DNA of 64,000 nt from Eutypa lata (lineage: Eukaryota; Ascomycota; Sordariomycetes; Xylariales; Diatrypaceae): positions 620,001 through 684,000 of the forward strand of contig JAKULF010000006.1 of NCBI GenBank assembly GCA_022661535.1, written 5' to 3'. Shown here in pieces: positions 12,472-24,258 of the stretch; positions within the stretch are counted from its first letter, which is position 1; every line of letters starts with the position of its first letter. The position numbers and the translations under genes are program-made. Below the pieces are notes generated by a model that searched no databases, was not told where the DNA came from, and was given only the letters and a program-made list of their open reading frames with translations.

Positions 12472-13622
12472 ATGCGCCCTCTTAGTCGAGGAGTCCCAAC
12501 TACCGTATCTCCCAGAAGATGCGCCCTCACCATCACCCTACCCGATTCGAGCAAGGTACGGATCGCATACATAGATGAGCCGCCCTCCGTCCACAAAGTC
12601 AACAACCAAATCATCGTCCTGCTCCACGGGTTCCCGCAGACCTCGTTCCAGTTCCGCGACGTCCTCCCCCTCCTCGCGACAGAGGGATACCGGTGCATTG
12701 CGCCGGACTACCGAGGCGCCGGCGGCTCGTCCAAGGATCTCAGCCCCGGCGACTTCCGCAAGTCGACGATGGCGGGGGACATCGTCGCCCTTCTCGATGC
12801 GCTCCATATTACGGAGCCCGTTCACGTCGTCGGCCACGACATCGGGGGCATGATCGCCTTCGCGCTGGCGAGCCGATGGCCCGAGCGCGTTCGCAGTCTC
12901 AGCTGGGGCGAGTGTCCGCTACCGGGAACACAGAGTTTCGAGCGCGACACGACGGATCCGGAGGTGAGGATTGAGACACCCCCCCCCTTATCTACCTATT
13001 TCATTTCACAGCCCCGCCTGGAGAACTCCTGGGGCATCTCAACTATGCCATACCATGTCATTAGATTGAGACGTTTCCCCCTACAGCGCTAAGGGTCACC
13101 CGTAAAGTTTGTGCTAAGAATAGTATTTGCTAACTTAACGCTCAAAACGCGGCCGGTCGACATAAGCGCATGCAGCAGCTGTTCCACTTCGTGTTCCACT
13201 GCGCGCCGGACGGGCTACCCGAGGCGCTGGTGGCGGGGCGCGAGCGGACGTACATCGAGCACTTCTTCAACAAGCTCACGTACGACCTGGACGTCTTCCC
13301 GCCCGAGGTGGTCGACGAGTACGAGAGGGCGTACAGCCAGCCGGGGGCGATGGCGTGCGCGTTCGGCGTGTACCGCGCTTTTGCTGACGACGTGAGAGAG
13401 AACAAGGCCTGGTTCGAGGAGCACGGGAGGTGCGCGGTCCCGTCTATGGCTATCAGCGGGGCGCAGAGCCGGCATAGGGAGGAAGTTGCGGAGATGGCCC
13501 AGGAGGTCACGGAGGAGGGAGCTATCGAGATTGTGCTTTTGGGAGGGGCGGGACACTACCTTGCGGAGGAGAACCCGAGAGGCTTTGCTGATGCTGTATT
13601 GGTTTTTATTGAAAAGCACTAG
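12472..13622 (+). CDS. Alpha/beta hydrolase, epoxide hydrolase / dehalogenase type
   Basis: Two exons, 12472-12963 and 13167-13622, separated by a 203-nt intron (GTGAGG...TAAG, branch site GCTAAC). The product is 315 aa. The HGFP oxyanion-hole motif is at 52-55. The nucleophile is Asp123 in VVGHDIGG, and the catalytic His is probably 294 in GGAGHYLAEE. An Asp at the nucleophile elbow instead of Ser points to epoxide hydrolases or haloacetate/haloalkane dehalogenases rather than esterases. The cap-region segment FHFVFHCAPDGLPEALVAGRE fits the cytosolic epoxide-hydrolase-like group common in fungi. There is no signal peptide, so it is probably cytoplasmic. The stop lies 118 bp from the stop of the convergent Zn2Cys6 gene. 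The substrate is unknown. A 12-bp direct repeat (AGATGCGCCCTC) overlaps the start. Confidence 0.85.
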
Positions 13623-13740
13623 GGTGATTATATTAGGTAGAAGAGCTTCAACCTGACTTTTCAGCTTAGAAGCCTGTGCATAGGTACGCAGAAAGTTTAC
13701 ATAGAGTCGATGAAAGTGGCTCAAGGGGTAGTGAAATAGC

Positions 13741-16236
13741 CTAGAAAATATTCCAAGCTTCAGGATGGTCCCAGTTGACATTCTCCAACCACTGCATGAA
13801 ATCTCTATCATGTCCCAGATACGGTGCGTCGAATCCGAAGTCTATGTCCATGGCAGTCGTGGAGACCTCCGGCGTTGAAAGTGGATTCCGCAACGGCCCA
13901 CTCGAAACCGCGCTCGCGTTAAGCTGCTCGGTGCTTAGCTGGACACCGTCCCACTGGGGGCGGCGATCGACATGTCCCCTATCGCCGGCGTTCAGCGGGC
14001 TCAAGATCTTGTCCAGTATACGCTGGATGACCTTCCGCCCCTGATCGCAGATCGCGAACGAGCCGTCCCTCGGATCAACCGACCCCAGCCTCGCCGCGAA
14101 GATCGAGAGATCTTGAATGGTCTGGCTCCTCGGCAGCAACGCGCTGTCGAGATACGGAAGCTGCTCCTGCTTCAGCAGCTCTACAGCGACGATGGCGGCG
14201 CTCCGCAGGCCGTGGATCACAAGAACCGAGTTCACGTCCATCATGTACCAGGACGCTACGTCGAAGCGCTGGCAAAGGTGCAGGACATCCTTGATCATGG
14301 CGCGGGCTTCTTGGATCAGCTTCTCCGAAGAAGCGCCCGCCTTGCGGATCAGAACCCGCTGGAGGAGAAGTTCATTACCCCGGGGGCCCTGGCTGATATA
14401 AAAATTGATCAACCTTTCGTAAGGTTTCAGTGTGCTGGAATGTAGCTCCACCGGAACGTCTCTTATCTTTCTGATAAACGATGGCAAACTAGCCCAGTGC
14501 TTTTCCATCTTATTCTGGATGACCTTTGCGCGGCGCACAACCTCGTCTCGTGTATGCTGACCCAGAGCTAAGTCGACGATATCTTCTTTTCTACAAGCCA
14601 GTTCGATCCAAAGCCGTATCCGCGTCGCACGGCCAATTCGTCCAACCGTATTATAGCCATCTTTGTCGAGACTGTTTATGACCGCAGCGATTTCGTCTTT
14701 TTCCAGCATAAGTTGAGCCTCTGTGAGGTCGAGCGGTGGATCTAGAGTACAGTAGTGGTATGAGAGGCGTGGCGGACGTCCAAGGAATGCTGATATGCCT
14801 ATCTCGCTTGAATATATTGCTGTGAAGATAAATTTCCTAGTTTCGGCCAGGAAGAAAGGCACCTGCTCATTTGCCTCGACTTTTTGGTGTAGGCCCATTG
14901 TAATGACGACGTTGACCTCATCACCCGTTGCACGGTAATAAGCATAGTTATTGTCTCCGTCGAGTGCCCTGTCGAGACATGCAATTTCACATACCAGCCA
15001 GAGGAACATATCGTTCATCGTTTCGCAGTCCTGACAAAACCTAAGACATGTGCTGGCAAAGCCTCTCATACGTCTTGCAAAATCAAGACCTGAGACGCCA
15101 GTCTTCGTCAAAAACGAGTCCGATGGTTCGAGAGTGGAGGCACAGACGCCGGCAACAGCAGCGATCAGACCAATGACCTCCCATCTTATATTCGGGCCTG
15201 TGCCTAGGGCCGCCCAATCCATCGGAGAGGTGGACCCATCGAACACCAGGGGACTCCGAGTGTTGCGCCATATCGTTTCGGATAGACGAAATATCTTCGC
15301 CGGTTCCTGGCGCCTTAGGACGTCGCCGTACTGAACGCCCAATTTAAGAAGCCACTGCTTCATGATCGGCTCGATGCATACGTTGCTCGCGCCTGATCCG
15401 ATTTCGAACATCCGTGACACGAATCGGTTGATCATACTTTTGTCTTTCAGAAAGGAGAGGACCTCGCATGACTGGACCATATGATCATGCGTGACCAGGA
15501 TATGACGTCCTTGTGCCTCGACATCAGAAACAATGCCTAAGTTGTCCAGGTCTGCGAATATGCACGAAAAAGAGGTCGCTCCAAGAAATCCTGGGTTGTG
15601 GCTTGGTGGGGCCGTCTCACATCGAGCATGTAGAAGAGGCGCTGATGCTGCACGATGCCTCTGAACGGCGGTCGCGCTGGTGGGGGGTGGCTCTTGAACA
15701 GATCGAGTACAATCTATCTCAACTGACGGAACGATACTCGGTGAGTCTTGGTCTGCTGTAACCGTCGACGGTGTTGGACGTTCTACCCTCGGTGACAGGC
15801 GGCTCTAATGCCACAGACGATCAGTTAAGGATTTCCATGACAGCTCGAGCTAGTTCTCATCTACTCGATGCTAATTATCTGCTTCTATTGTTAGAAGAAC
15901 ATCACAATACGAACCTTGGCAAGCGGGTTTGAAATATAGACGCATTGCTCGCCTCTCCTCCTCTTGATGCATCTTTGGCATACAGGGACAACGTCTACGG
16001 TATCAAGAATTAGCGACTCACCGAATGAAGTTAATAGGATAGACCACATAGTAAGATTTGAGAGCGTCGCAAGTTCACAGTGTCCACTTACGGTCGCATC
16101 TAAGTTTAGATTTCCTACAAGGCTCACATGACTGTAGCTGACCATTCCGTCGGTATTTGCCTGTTCGAGCTTGAGAAGAAGAGGTAGAATGGGTTACCAG
16201 GGAGAGGCGACTAGTCTGGAGGTTCATGGCGGACAT
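13741..16236 (-). CDS. Zn2Cys6 transcription factor with fungal-specific regulatory domain
   Basis: Three exons on the minus strand: 16236-16092, 15994-15915 and 15804-13741. The introns are 97 nt (GTAAGT...CGTAG) and 110 nt (GTTCGT...TTAG). The product is 762 aa. The binuclear zinc cluster has Cys37, 40, 47, 54, 57 and 66, and the first intron interrupts it, as in many fungal regulators. A proline/serine linker follows, then a GFLGATSFS segment, then the fungal transcription-factor middle homology region with FLGRPPRLSYHYC near its centre, and an acidic C-terminus with aromatic residues. The start was chosen as the first ATG in the exon (16236); a second lies 9 nt inside. It is nuclear and binds CGG-containing DNA by family. 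The upstream region carries four GAACTCCGAT copies that could be autoregulatory sites. Confidence 0.88.
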
Positions 16237-16465
16237 CGCTTTGTCACAAATGGCTAAAGCCAACGTCAGGGAAGATACCAAGGCTGTCGACAGTGCCGGG
16301 ATCGTGACAACTTCTTAGGAGGGCCAATTGGATCAATTGCCGAAATAACGTCATGCAGCGATCCAACTAGTTTCCTCCAGTGTACGTGCTAATCGACGTA
16401 AGTGATTGCGTTCAAGGAAACTTGAACAGGAGTGGGTTGCTGCATTGGAGATGGAAATACCGTCA

Positions 16466-16475
16466 GAACTCCGAT
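16466..16475 (+). promoter_or_regulatory. Decamer GAACTCCGAT, copy 1
   Basis: First of four copies in the spacer between the Zn2Cys6 gene and the small gene. On the other strand it reads ATCGGAGTTC, containing the CGG triplet typical of Zn2Cys6 sites. Confidence 0.45.
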
Positions 16476-16505
16476 ACAGATAATTGTCGTTTGGTTTCTG
16501 CCTAG

Positions 16506-16515
16506 GAACTCCGAT
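16506..16515 (+). promoter_or_regulatory. Decamer GAACTCCGAT, copy 2
   Basis: Identical to copy 1, same orientation and exactly 40 bp downstream, so on nearly the same face of the helix. Confidence 0.45.
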
Positions 16516-16549
16516 CTATAGAGAATGTTGATTGGCTGAACTACAAGGT

Positions 16550-16559
16550 ATCGGAGTTC
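16550..16559 (-). promoter_or_regulatory. Decamer GAACTCCGAT, copy 3 (inverted)
   Basis: ATCGGAGTTC on the plus strand, the exact reverse complement of copies 1 and 2. It forms a widely spaced inverted pair with copy 2. Confidence 0.45.
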
Positions 16560-16693
16560 GGCATACTGCCTAAACGGTTCTAGAACTGCTAGAGGTAATG
16601 CGTTCATTGGTCATCCCCTTACTTGGCAGCTGCTTGGTCTAACGCGGTCGCCAAGCCCATCTGACGTAAACCCCGATCGGTGTTCATCTTGAC

Positions 16694-16703
16694 TTCGGAG
16701 TTC
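16694..16703 (-). promoter_or_regulatory. Decamer GAACTCCGAT, copy 4 (inverted, 9/10)
   Basis: TTCGGAGTTC, one mismatch from copy 3 and in the same orientation. It lies about 220 bp upstream of the small gene at 16924. Confidence 0.4.
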
Positions 16704-16923
16704 AACAATAATAATAATAATAAAGAGTAACACGTGGAAGAACATATAAAGATGGCCATCTCCCGTAATATGAAGATCTAGATTCGTAGACATTCTCTTT
16801 TCCCCCCCAGAAACAAAAGTCTGTTCGTCTTAAAAAAGGAAAAGCATAATTATTTGTCTTCAACAACTTGCCCAAGAACACCGGCTTTAAGTTACGCTGC
16901 AAAAACGAACATAAACACACACC

Positions 16924-17192
16924 ATGCCTCTCAAGTTCAACATCCTCTCTTCTAAATCCTCCAACAAGAATTCTTCGTCAGAGCCATCACAACCAAGCAA
17001 GATCCGCGACTCTTCTTCCACATACTCCTACGACCCAAAACACGAGACCGCAACGTCGAGAGCTACCGAGGCAGAAATGAAGGCCATAAAAAAGGGTAAT
17101 AGCCCCTATATCCACATACACTGGACCATGGGCATCTTGACGCTAACTGGCCAACAGCCGCTTATAGGGGAGGCATCAGAGGCTTCGTATAA
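16924..17192 (+). CDS. Small hypothetical protein, about 68 aa
   Basis: ATG at 16924 follows an ACACACC leader. Exon 1 (16924-17095) reads into a Ser/Lys-rich, hydrophilic peptide beginning MPLKFNILSS. A good 62-nt intron (GTAATA at 17096, branch GCTAAC, CAACAG at 17157) joins it to a short exon ending in a Tyr-Arg-Gly-Gly stretch and TAA at 17190-17192. Without splicing the frame runs on to 17268. No known domain is visible. It faces the Zn2Cys6 gene across the decamer cluster, so co-regulation is possible. It may also be a chance frame. Confidence 0.35.
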
Positions 17193-18083
17193 ATATTTCT
17201 CTCATGGGCTCGGATGTGGTAGGTTGATACTAGGGCCGGCTATTGATCGAGAGGATTTTGAAATTTAAGGTTAAGGAGTTTTATGAATGGAGGGACGGGT
17301 GTTTATACCTTGCTATACATTTCCTGATCTTAGGAAAGGACGGGGGAGGACGACATTATAAACTTAAAAAAAAACAATACCCCTTTCTTGTATGGATCTA
17401 TATGCCCCTCTTTGGAACTCATTGATCTGTACCGTAGACATTGTTCTAAACAACATGCAATGGAATTATATTTGGGGTCAGTTGCGCATCGTGATAACCC
17501 ACCAGAACCTACCAATATTACCGGTCATGCTATACGCACCTCGAGGAGGGTTATGAGCCTGAGTGTCAAGTTGTTTCTGGTTGGTGTTGGTAGATATATC
17601 ATTCCTCTTTGTGAGGAAATAATGGATGAGAGCCTACAGCTTCCCACAGGTATGCGCATAACTTATGTTTCTATTGGAGTATGTCCATTTTTAAAATATT
17701 ATAATAGGAAACCAGTATAATATAAGAACAATAAACCGCAGTGATCCTGCATCAATCTTCGGCGTGCTGTGTGAACTACTATGTGTCGCCCACCTTTCTC
17801 CCTCAGGGTTCATAGTCCAAGAGGCGAAAAATAAGTCCCAACTCCAAAAGAGAAAAAATAAGTATGGGGTAACAAACAAGTGGGTACACCTAGAAGATAC
17901 CATATGCTACGTAGCATGAACAAAAGGTCTCTACTAGTTCCCATCCCTCTTTTTTTTTCTTTTTTTTTCTTTTCGTTTTTTTCTTTTCGTGTGCATCTAC
18001 ATTCAATAATACGCCATCCTTCCGTAGTACCAACACACCCCAACTGCGCCTGAAAAGCAAAGTATTGATAAGCACTGTTCCCA
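17193..18083. other. Intergenic region
   Basis: About 0.9 kb, with AT-rich stretches and a long pyrimidine tract at 17947-17988. Open frames near 17388-17720 show no domain and are not annotated. Confidence 0.45.
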
Positions 18084-19185
18084 TCAATGAAATCCAATCA
18101 ATCTGTCTCCGCCGACGACGCCGCGGAAGCCCGTCTGCACCTTCTCGAAGCGAGTAAAACCACAGCTCTCGCTCTCGAGATGATTCATCACGCCCGCTAG
18201 GCTCTTGAACTTTTGTGGTAAAAACAAGTTAGTGTTCAACTTTTTCCTTCATCTTGTAGGAGATTCTATAACAGAACGAGAAAAGATATTAACTTGTTGT
18301 GGTACTTACGTCCTTTCCGCAGTCCATTCGGTTGGGACAATGGTAGAGGTTCTGCTGGTCTAGAGTTTTCCTCTTGTCAGCTATCTTACTTTTCAAGCCA
18401 CTCCAAAACAAAAAGAAAAAACCTTTACTAGGTAAAACATCACATACGAATAGGTGAGTTCAGATGTTGGTCAAGTCCGGTCTTCGTATTGAAGTCGCGG
18501 TGGCAGAAGTAGCACTCCCAGGCAGATCCGTTCCAGGCTTGGCCCGTGGCTTCGTATTTAGACGAGCCGTGCCAGCCGATCAGCTTCTTCGAGACGATGC
18601 CGTTGGGGTCCTTGGACCGCACGAGCTTGTACACCATGTCGCGGTCCAGGGACGGGGCCTTCGGACAGGAGCCGCTCTCCAGGTGGTGCGAGAGCCCCGT
18701 GGCGCTGACGAAGGCCCGCTTGCAGAACGGACACCCCATCTCGCTTCGGCGATGGGTGCGCGAGTTAAGATGCTGCGACGGAGCGGTCAGCGAACTTTAA
18801 AAGACTGGATGAATGGATGGATAGATTGCAGGGATCCAAGCGAAGATGAAGGAAGACAGACAGACAGACAGACAGACACACTTACCATCTTGATGCGATT
18901 GTAATCAGCGAAGGTGCGGTCGCAATCCTTGCAATGGTGATGGTACTCGATGACGTGCTTATCAACCTTGTCCTTGCTAGGCCACGTCTCGTCGCACAGG
19001 GGACAGTCGTACATCCAATGGTTGGATGCGTTCATGTGTTGAACAACTGCGGCCCTATTGCCGAAGTATTTCGAGCACGTATCGCACTCGTGCGTGGGCT
19101 GAGAATGACCAAGAGCATCCATGTGCTGCTCCCGAGCGCGGACAGAGACGAAGTCCCGATGGCAGGTCCCGCAAGTCCAGGTCAT
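18084..19185 (-). CDS. C2H2 zinc-finger protein
   Basis: Four exons on the minus strand: 19185-18886, 18772-18448, 18359-18310 and 18209-18084. The introns are 113, 88 and 100 nt, with donors GTAAGT, GTATGT and GTAAGT. The product is 266 aa. It carries serial zinc-finger units: CGTC...H near the N-terminus, CDTCSKYFGN, CPLCDETWPS, CKDCDRTFAD, CPFCKRAFVS, CYFCHRDFNT and a last CPNRMDCGKDF...H unit. Between fingers five and six is a conserved linker ending near KLIGWHG. Many filamentous ascomycetes encode such multi-finger proteins; DNA or RNA binding in the nucleus is expected but targets are unknown. The first intron contains a (GACA)n microsatellite. Confidence 0.88.
18854..18880. repeat. 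(GACA)n microsatellite in an intron
   Basis: About six GACA units lie immediately inside the donor end of the first intron of the C2H2 gene, a position where length change could affect splicing. Confidence 0.7.
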
Positions 19186-20635
19186 CTTGAGGGGGTGGGT
19201 GACTAACTAATTATTCCTATGTAGTCGAATAGCTAGTGTCGTTTTGCGGGAAGAGAATGCTGGAGTATGTAGTATGATATGATGGTGATGTCGATGTTCC
19301 CTAGGTATGCAGATTGGGCTTCATTTAACTACCCGACCGTAGAAAGGCAAGTTGGGACTGCATCGAGGCCTGAGCACGGATCTCCTGGCGTTCGTTTTAG
19401 CGTTTGTCTCAAGTTGTTGGTAACCTTAAAGCAACCGGGACGGCGGGGTTAATACAACGCCGACGACGCCTGAGACAGGGGGTGGGCGCCTTGGGTAGAG
19501 AGGAGTTCGGGAGGCTGACTAAACGAGGAATCAAGTCAGGTTTAAGTTACTATAAATTTTGGACCATTATACAAAAGCTCTTTCACTTCATTTTCATTCG
19601 CTCATGTTAGTTAGCCTTTGCTACAAGAACGTATCTCTGCTAAAAGCATTGCATAAGGAGAAGACAAAAGAGCTATAGTTCAACTAGGATCATATGGGCT
19701 CATAATAACCTTTTTATACAGCTCAGCAGTGGGGTTACTGGGCTGTTTAGCCCATATTTCTCTTACCATAACTCTTTCCAGAATTGTTATCATCATTCAA
19801 GAAAAAGAAAGCCACAACTCTTATTCACAGATGATTCCTAGTAATACCCCTCATCAAAATGCAAGCCTACTGCAGGACAAGAAACATATTTTATTTTACT
19901 ACATTTAGGGTATCTTCCCTAGTGTCAAGAGGAGAATGTATATAAATCTAGGGGGTTTTCAATTATAAGGGAGGTAGGTACTTTAGAAATTTTGTAACCT
20001 ATAAACTTAGTTAGGCTAATTCAAGCCGTAGTAAAACATTGAAGGTATAGAACGAGTCTTTTCATAAATTCATTAGTGCTTTACGTGGCTTAAATGAGTG
20101 CTGAGTCTCAGAAAAGGAGTTGATATATTCTATCTGGGACGAAACTGTTGCACTCAGTGTCATACTGTCATGATTATTTAAAGAAAAGACTATATAAATG
20201 CTGCATCTGAAAAGCTGCGCGCTCATATAATAGTATATGGTAAATATGGTAGATCAGTCTTCATAAGTGCTTCAAAATCATAGTTCACTAACATGGTGTG
20301 TGCCGAGGGTAATTGTACACAATAATGGCGGTTTTGTCTTGCTGATTCCATTCTCGTTATAATCCCCCTGGAATCCGATTGGCTCCATTCAATGTAGATA
20401 TAATAAAGAGTAAAAGAAATTCGTGACCTAAAATGATTGTACATGTTCGTAGGAGTTTCCCCTCCATAGACCGAACGAGACTATGCATTTGTAAGGTGCA
20501 AATATGAAGAAGAAAACTGAACAACCATAGATTAAATACATTGGTATCTATCTTGTTACCTCAGTCGGTAAGGGTCTCAAGTTATACGGTCGTAAAATAA
20601 CAGGCCTGGAACATCAACATCAATATTACGCCCCA
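19186..20635. other. Intergenic region
   Basis: About 1.45 kb between the start of the C2H2 gene and the stop of the SDR gene. Moderately AT-rich; no gene or structured element recognised. Confidence 0.5.
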
Positions 20636-21664
20636 TCATCGTCCCCCTTTTATAAACCGAGATTCGTTACTATCAACGGTCTTCAAATAGTCTTTCTCTC
20701 CAAAGTCCTTGTAACCACTATCCTTGGTATAGGTATACAACCAAGGAAGCTGTTCTGGTGCTTCTGCAATCTTGAGGTATTCTTTTCCAGCCTCAATACC
20801 GTCGATGTCTCTCATCACCGGAAGGCCTTCGTCTGTGCGTTCATCGGCATAGTAGAATCTTAGGAATGTCATCAGTGAGTTGATAGGATCTAAAAGAAAA
20901 AAGAACACGTGGTAGGTTTGACAGAGCTTGATGGGCCAATGGGTATATCAATTCGAGATGAAGAGTTATAGCAGGCTCATAGTCCGGAGATCACACAAAG
21001 CAGGTTAAAACACTCACTTAAATCCTTCTTTCGCATAAGCCACCGAGGCGTACCTTACGCCATAAGCAGCCACGGTCTTCCCGGTCCCAAAGCATAGCCG
21101 GTTCTTGAACTGGCTGTGGTTCAGCACGTTCCCGGTGAAGATAAAAGTCTTACCGGGTGTCTCGGGCGGAAGAGACCGGAAGGCAGCAATAGCGTGGTAG
21201 ATGGCGACCATGGGGGTAGTGCCATTCACCGCGACGGCGGAGTAAAACCGCGCTGCGTTCTCCGGTGCCAGAGAGGCGAACGGGTCCTCGGGGTCGTCGA
21301 GCGTGTACTGCACGGCTATAGATTTATCAGTATAACGATATTATATACGCAATGAGCCCCTATTTAGATATGAGGTCGGACTAGGAAGCTGTGAAATACT
21401 TATTACCCGTGTCACCTACGTACCGTTATACACAACCACGGTGGGGATCCCGACGTCCGCCTTGACCTTGGAGAAAACTTCTGGGATGGACTCCGGGTTG
21501 TTGAAGTCGGCCTGCACCTGATAGTACCCCTTGTTCGCGAACTCCTCCTTGGCCGTCCGAGATACAACGACGATCTTGTAGCCTGCCTCGGCAAAAATGG
21601 CTGGAACCTTCGTTCCGAGGCCCTTGCCGGCGCCTAGGAAGAGTAGAATCGGTGAGGCAGACAT
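20636..21664 (-). CDS. Short-chain dehydrogenase/reductase-like protein (atypical)
   Basis: Three exons on the minus strand: 21664-21424, 21315-21018 and 20858-20636. The introns are 108 nt (GTACGT...ATAG) and 159 nt (GTGAGT...CTAAG, branch CTGAT). The product is 253 aa. The nucleotide-binding glycine motif GAGKGLG is at residues 11-17, followed by VVVSR and a strand-turn ending VVVYNAA, as in SDR enzymes. The third exon acceptor was chosen because only it restores the frame into FYYADER. The usual catalytic YxxxK is not seen. The equivalent region reads AAYGVRYAS, with a Tyr but no Lys four residues later, so activity as a classical reductase is uncertain. Substrate unknown. Confidence 0.82.
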
Positions 21665-24258
21665 AACTCTCTCTCTCTCACTTCGTCTCAGATATTGCTA
21701 TACGTTGTATGCGATTATAGACGATGACTCCGACCTCGTTTTTCTTTTGGGGGTAATGGGGTATATACCAGTTGATTTCTTGATCTATCAAATACTCACA
21801 TGCACACTACTTTAGGTAGATGTCAAATAACTTAGGATAACGGACGCGTGGTATATATATACGCGAGAGGTAGTACTGTCCCGGCTTGCGAGATTCGCTT
21901 TGTAGTCCGAGACCCGCATCGCAGCCGATATAACACTCGAGCAGGAATGCCATTATACGAGGCTCGAAATGCCACTACAAGTGATACTATACATGATTCA
22001 ATAATGACGCCTACTACCTTTATGTCAGTTCCGCCAATTACTTGGTAACTATTTCGAGATCAGTCAACATCTTGATAGGAAGCAATTCGATCAGCGAACT
22101 ACAGTCAATCAACTAACTTCTCTAAATAAGTTGTTCTCTTCGAAAATGATCTTTATAGTTCTCTCTCTTTGAAAGCAACTGCTAGACTAGTTCCCCTGTC
22201 CTCGCTTCTGATACCAACGGCAGAGCCGCACATCAAGGTAGTAACACATGATCCTGCCATCGTACCTCCGGATATACTAGTTGGTTCTCAAACGCCGTTC
22301 GATGGCTAAGACGCGACATTATGGGAAAAGCGACCCGAGTACAATGGCACCCACCAGCATACATTGAACCTGCTGTGGACTGAGACGAATCTACTTCACC
22401 GGAGGCCCCGCACGAAGTAGTCGAATACCAAGTCCGGGGAAATTTCTCCTAGTTGAAAAGCCCGACCAACCGATCACTAGCCAAACACGGTACCGATTCT
22501 GCGGGCTCAGGTGGCATTCGAAGCTACCTCCCCGGCTGGCTAGGTACTGTTCCGAGAGGCGGTTTGATTGGTGATTCATGCTCAACGTTGGGCATCACGG
22601 GGCTTGATGCAGTGAGGGGTCATTCAACCCTGGTAACTAGGTAAGTTTGGTGATCGTATAACTATTTGCGTTGGTGGCGCTTTGGGGTAGGTATGCAGCC
22701 CCCGTGTAACTAAGAGGGCACCTTTTGATTTGTCCACCAGATCAAGGAGCAAAAGGGATCTTGGTGCTTAGTACGATCGTAGTTTCACCTTTCACTATAA
22801 ATCCATTACTGATTACTTCATTTGGTGGTAGTAGCTAATATAGAGTAAGTAGCTCTGCTTTATTCTACTCCTAAACTAGCACTAGAATGTTCAAAGGTTG
22901 TATACTATTTGACAAAATTTCCCCTCCAGATTTACGCGTGATGTTCTGAAAGTATCAGAGGCCTTATGGATTGTGATATATTTGATTTATTGACCCTGTG
23001 CACATGGAATATATTTATACTCTTAAGACAACATGGTTGCATCCCTTTCCCTAGCAGATCTAAGGAGAAAAATTCATATACTTTACTTAGTCGTTGCTGT
23101 TGGCATCAAATTAAAACTCTAGAAACAATGAATAAGTAAAAGAACATTTCTCTTTCATCGTAACACGATATATCTATTAACAAAGTAAAAGATGGCTGCA
23201 GACGAGATAATCGAAGCAAGCTCAAGCAACCCAGGCAGAATCAGTCTTTATGGTTTGAAGTTTCCAGTAAAGTAATGAAGCTTGCTCTAACAGTAACTAT
23301 TTCCAATCGTATTGTTGTCTTTTATTTTGAGAAAAACAAATTATCAAATAGTGTAAAGCAATGGTTTGAAAGGGTTGAAGGGTTGGTCGCTTTAGGAAAC
23401 TATACTGAGTAGTAATTGCTAGGCTATATTATGGAATGTCCAACCGCCGTATACATTGACATATACATCATAGGAAATGTGTAATGAGTTAGCAAATGAC
23501 AACGGGCATTGCTCAATTGGCCTAAATTTTCGTTGGGTGGAATTCTAGTTCGTATGTGGATAAGAGTAGCTGCTCCAGCCAGCCGGTCACCTGGCTTTGA
23601 AGTATCACGATATCGGCGTCTATGTTATACAACCGCCAATATACCATGAATTTTATAGGGCCCATGTTGCAGATTATTATTATGATAGATATCGGTCGAG
23701 GGGTAAGATGTGAAGGCTATCTGCTCATCTCACTAGGAACGTATACTCTACTCCACAACCTAGAACGATAAGCATTACGTTTACTATGCCAAGTTGCATG
23801 ATAAAACTATAATCTTAGCATAAAAAATCGTCTGAATAACATACGTTTTGGTTTAGAACTCTGTGTGGTAGGACCGGTCCGACATGTACTACGTAGGCAC
23901 CGCTCAATCGGCGAGGCGTCATAGCTCCTGGGTGAATGCTATTAGTAGGGTGAATTATCGACTGGCGACGAATTACATCACAGCTGTGTCTTGTTTATCT
24001 ATAGCCAAGCTGGGGTTGGCTGGTTTGTCATCGTTTGACTGGCACAGAGCCTTATCTACCGCCCCGGACTAGTGTTGATATGCGGCCGAGAACGGAATTG
24101 TGCGCTAACAGATCCCGATATATCTCCAGCACTTATAGAGGTTTTGAACTTGACATACCGAAGGTTGTCTTCAAATATAGGTAGTCCATAGTCTTTGTAT
24201 GTTACCATTCTGATGTCTATATCGATATGAGAAGGTGACTCGTGCACAACCCCCCACA
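21665..24258. other. Long intergenic region
   Basis: About 2.6 kb. A (CT)n run at 21668-21681 precedes the SDR start. The rest is AT-moderate with no convincing gene. Frames near 21848, 22453 and 23884 are short and without motifs. Confidence 0.5.

Larger units (their letters stand above)
16237..16923. other. Bidirectional intergenic region with decamer cluster
   Basis: This 687-bp spacer lies between divergent genes and contains the four decamer copies, an (ATA)n run near 16707-16721 and no gene. It is the probable shared promoter of the Zn2Cys6 gene and the small gene. Confidence 0.5.

Noticed and set aside
17388..17720. 110-codon open frame on the plus strand
   Set aside because: No domain, AT-rich codon use, no splice or start context that ties it to a neighbour.
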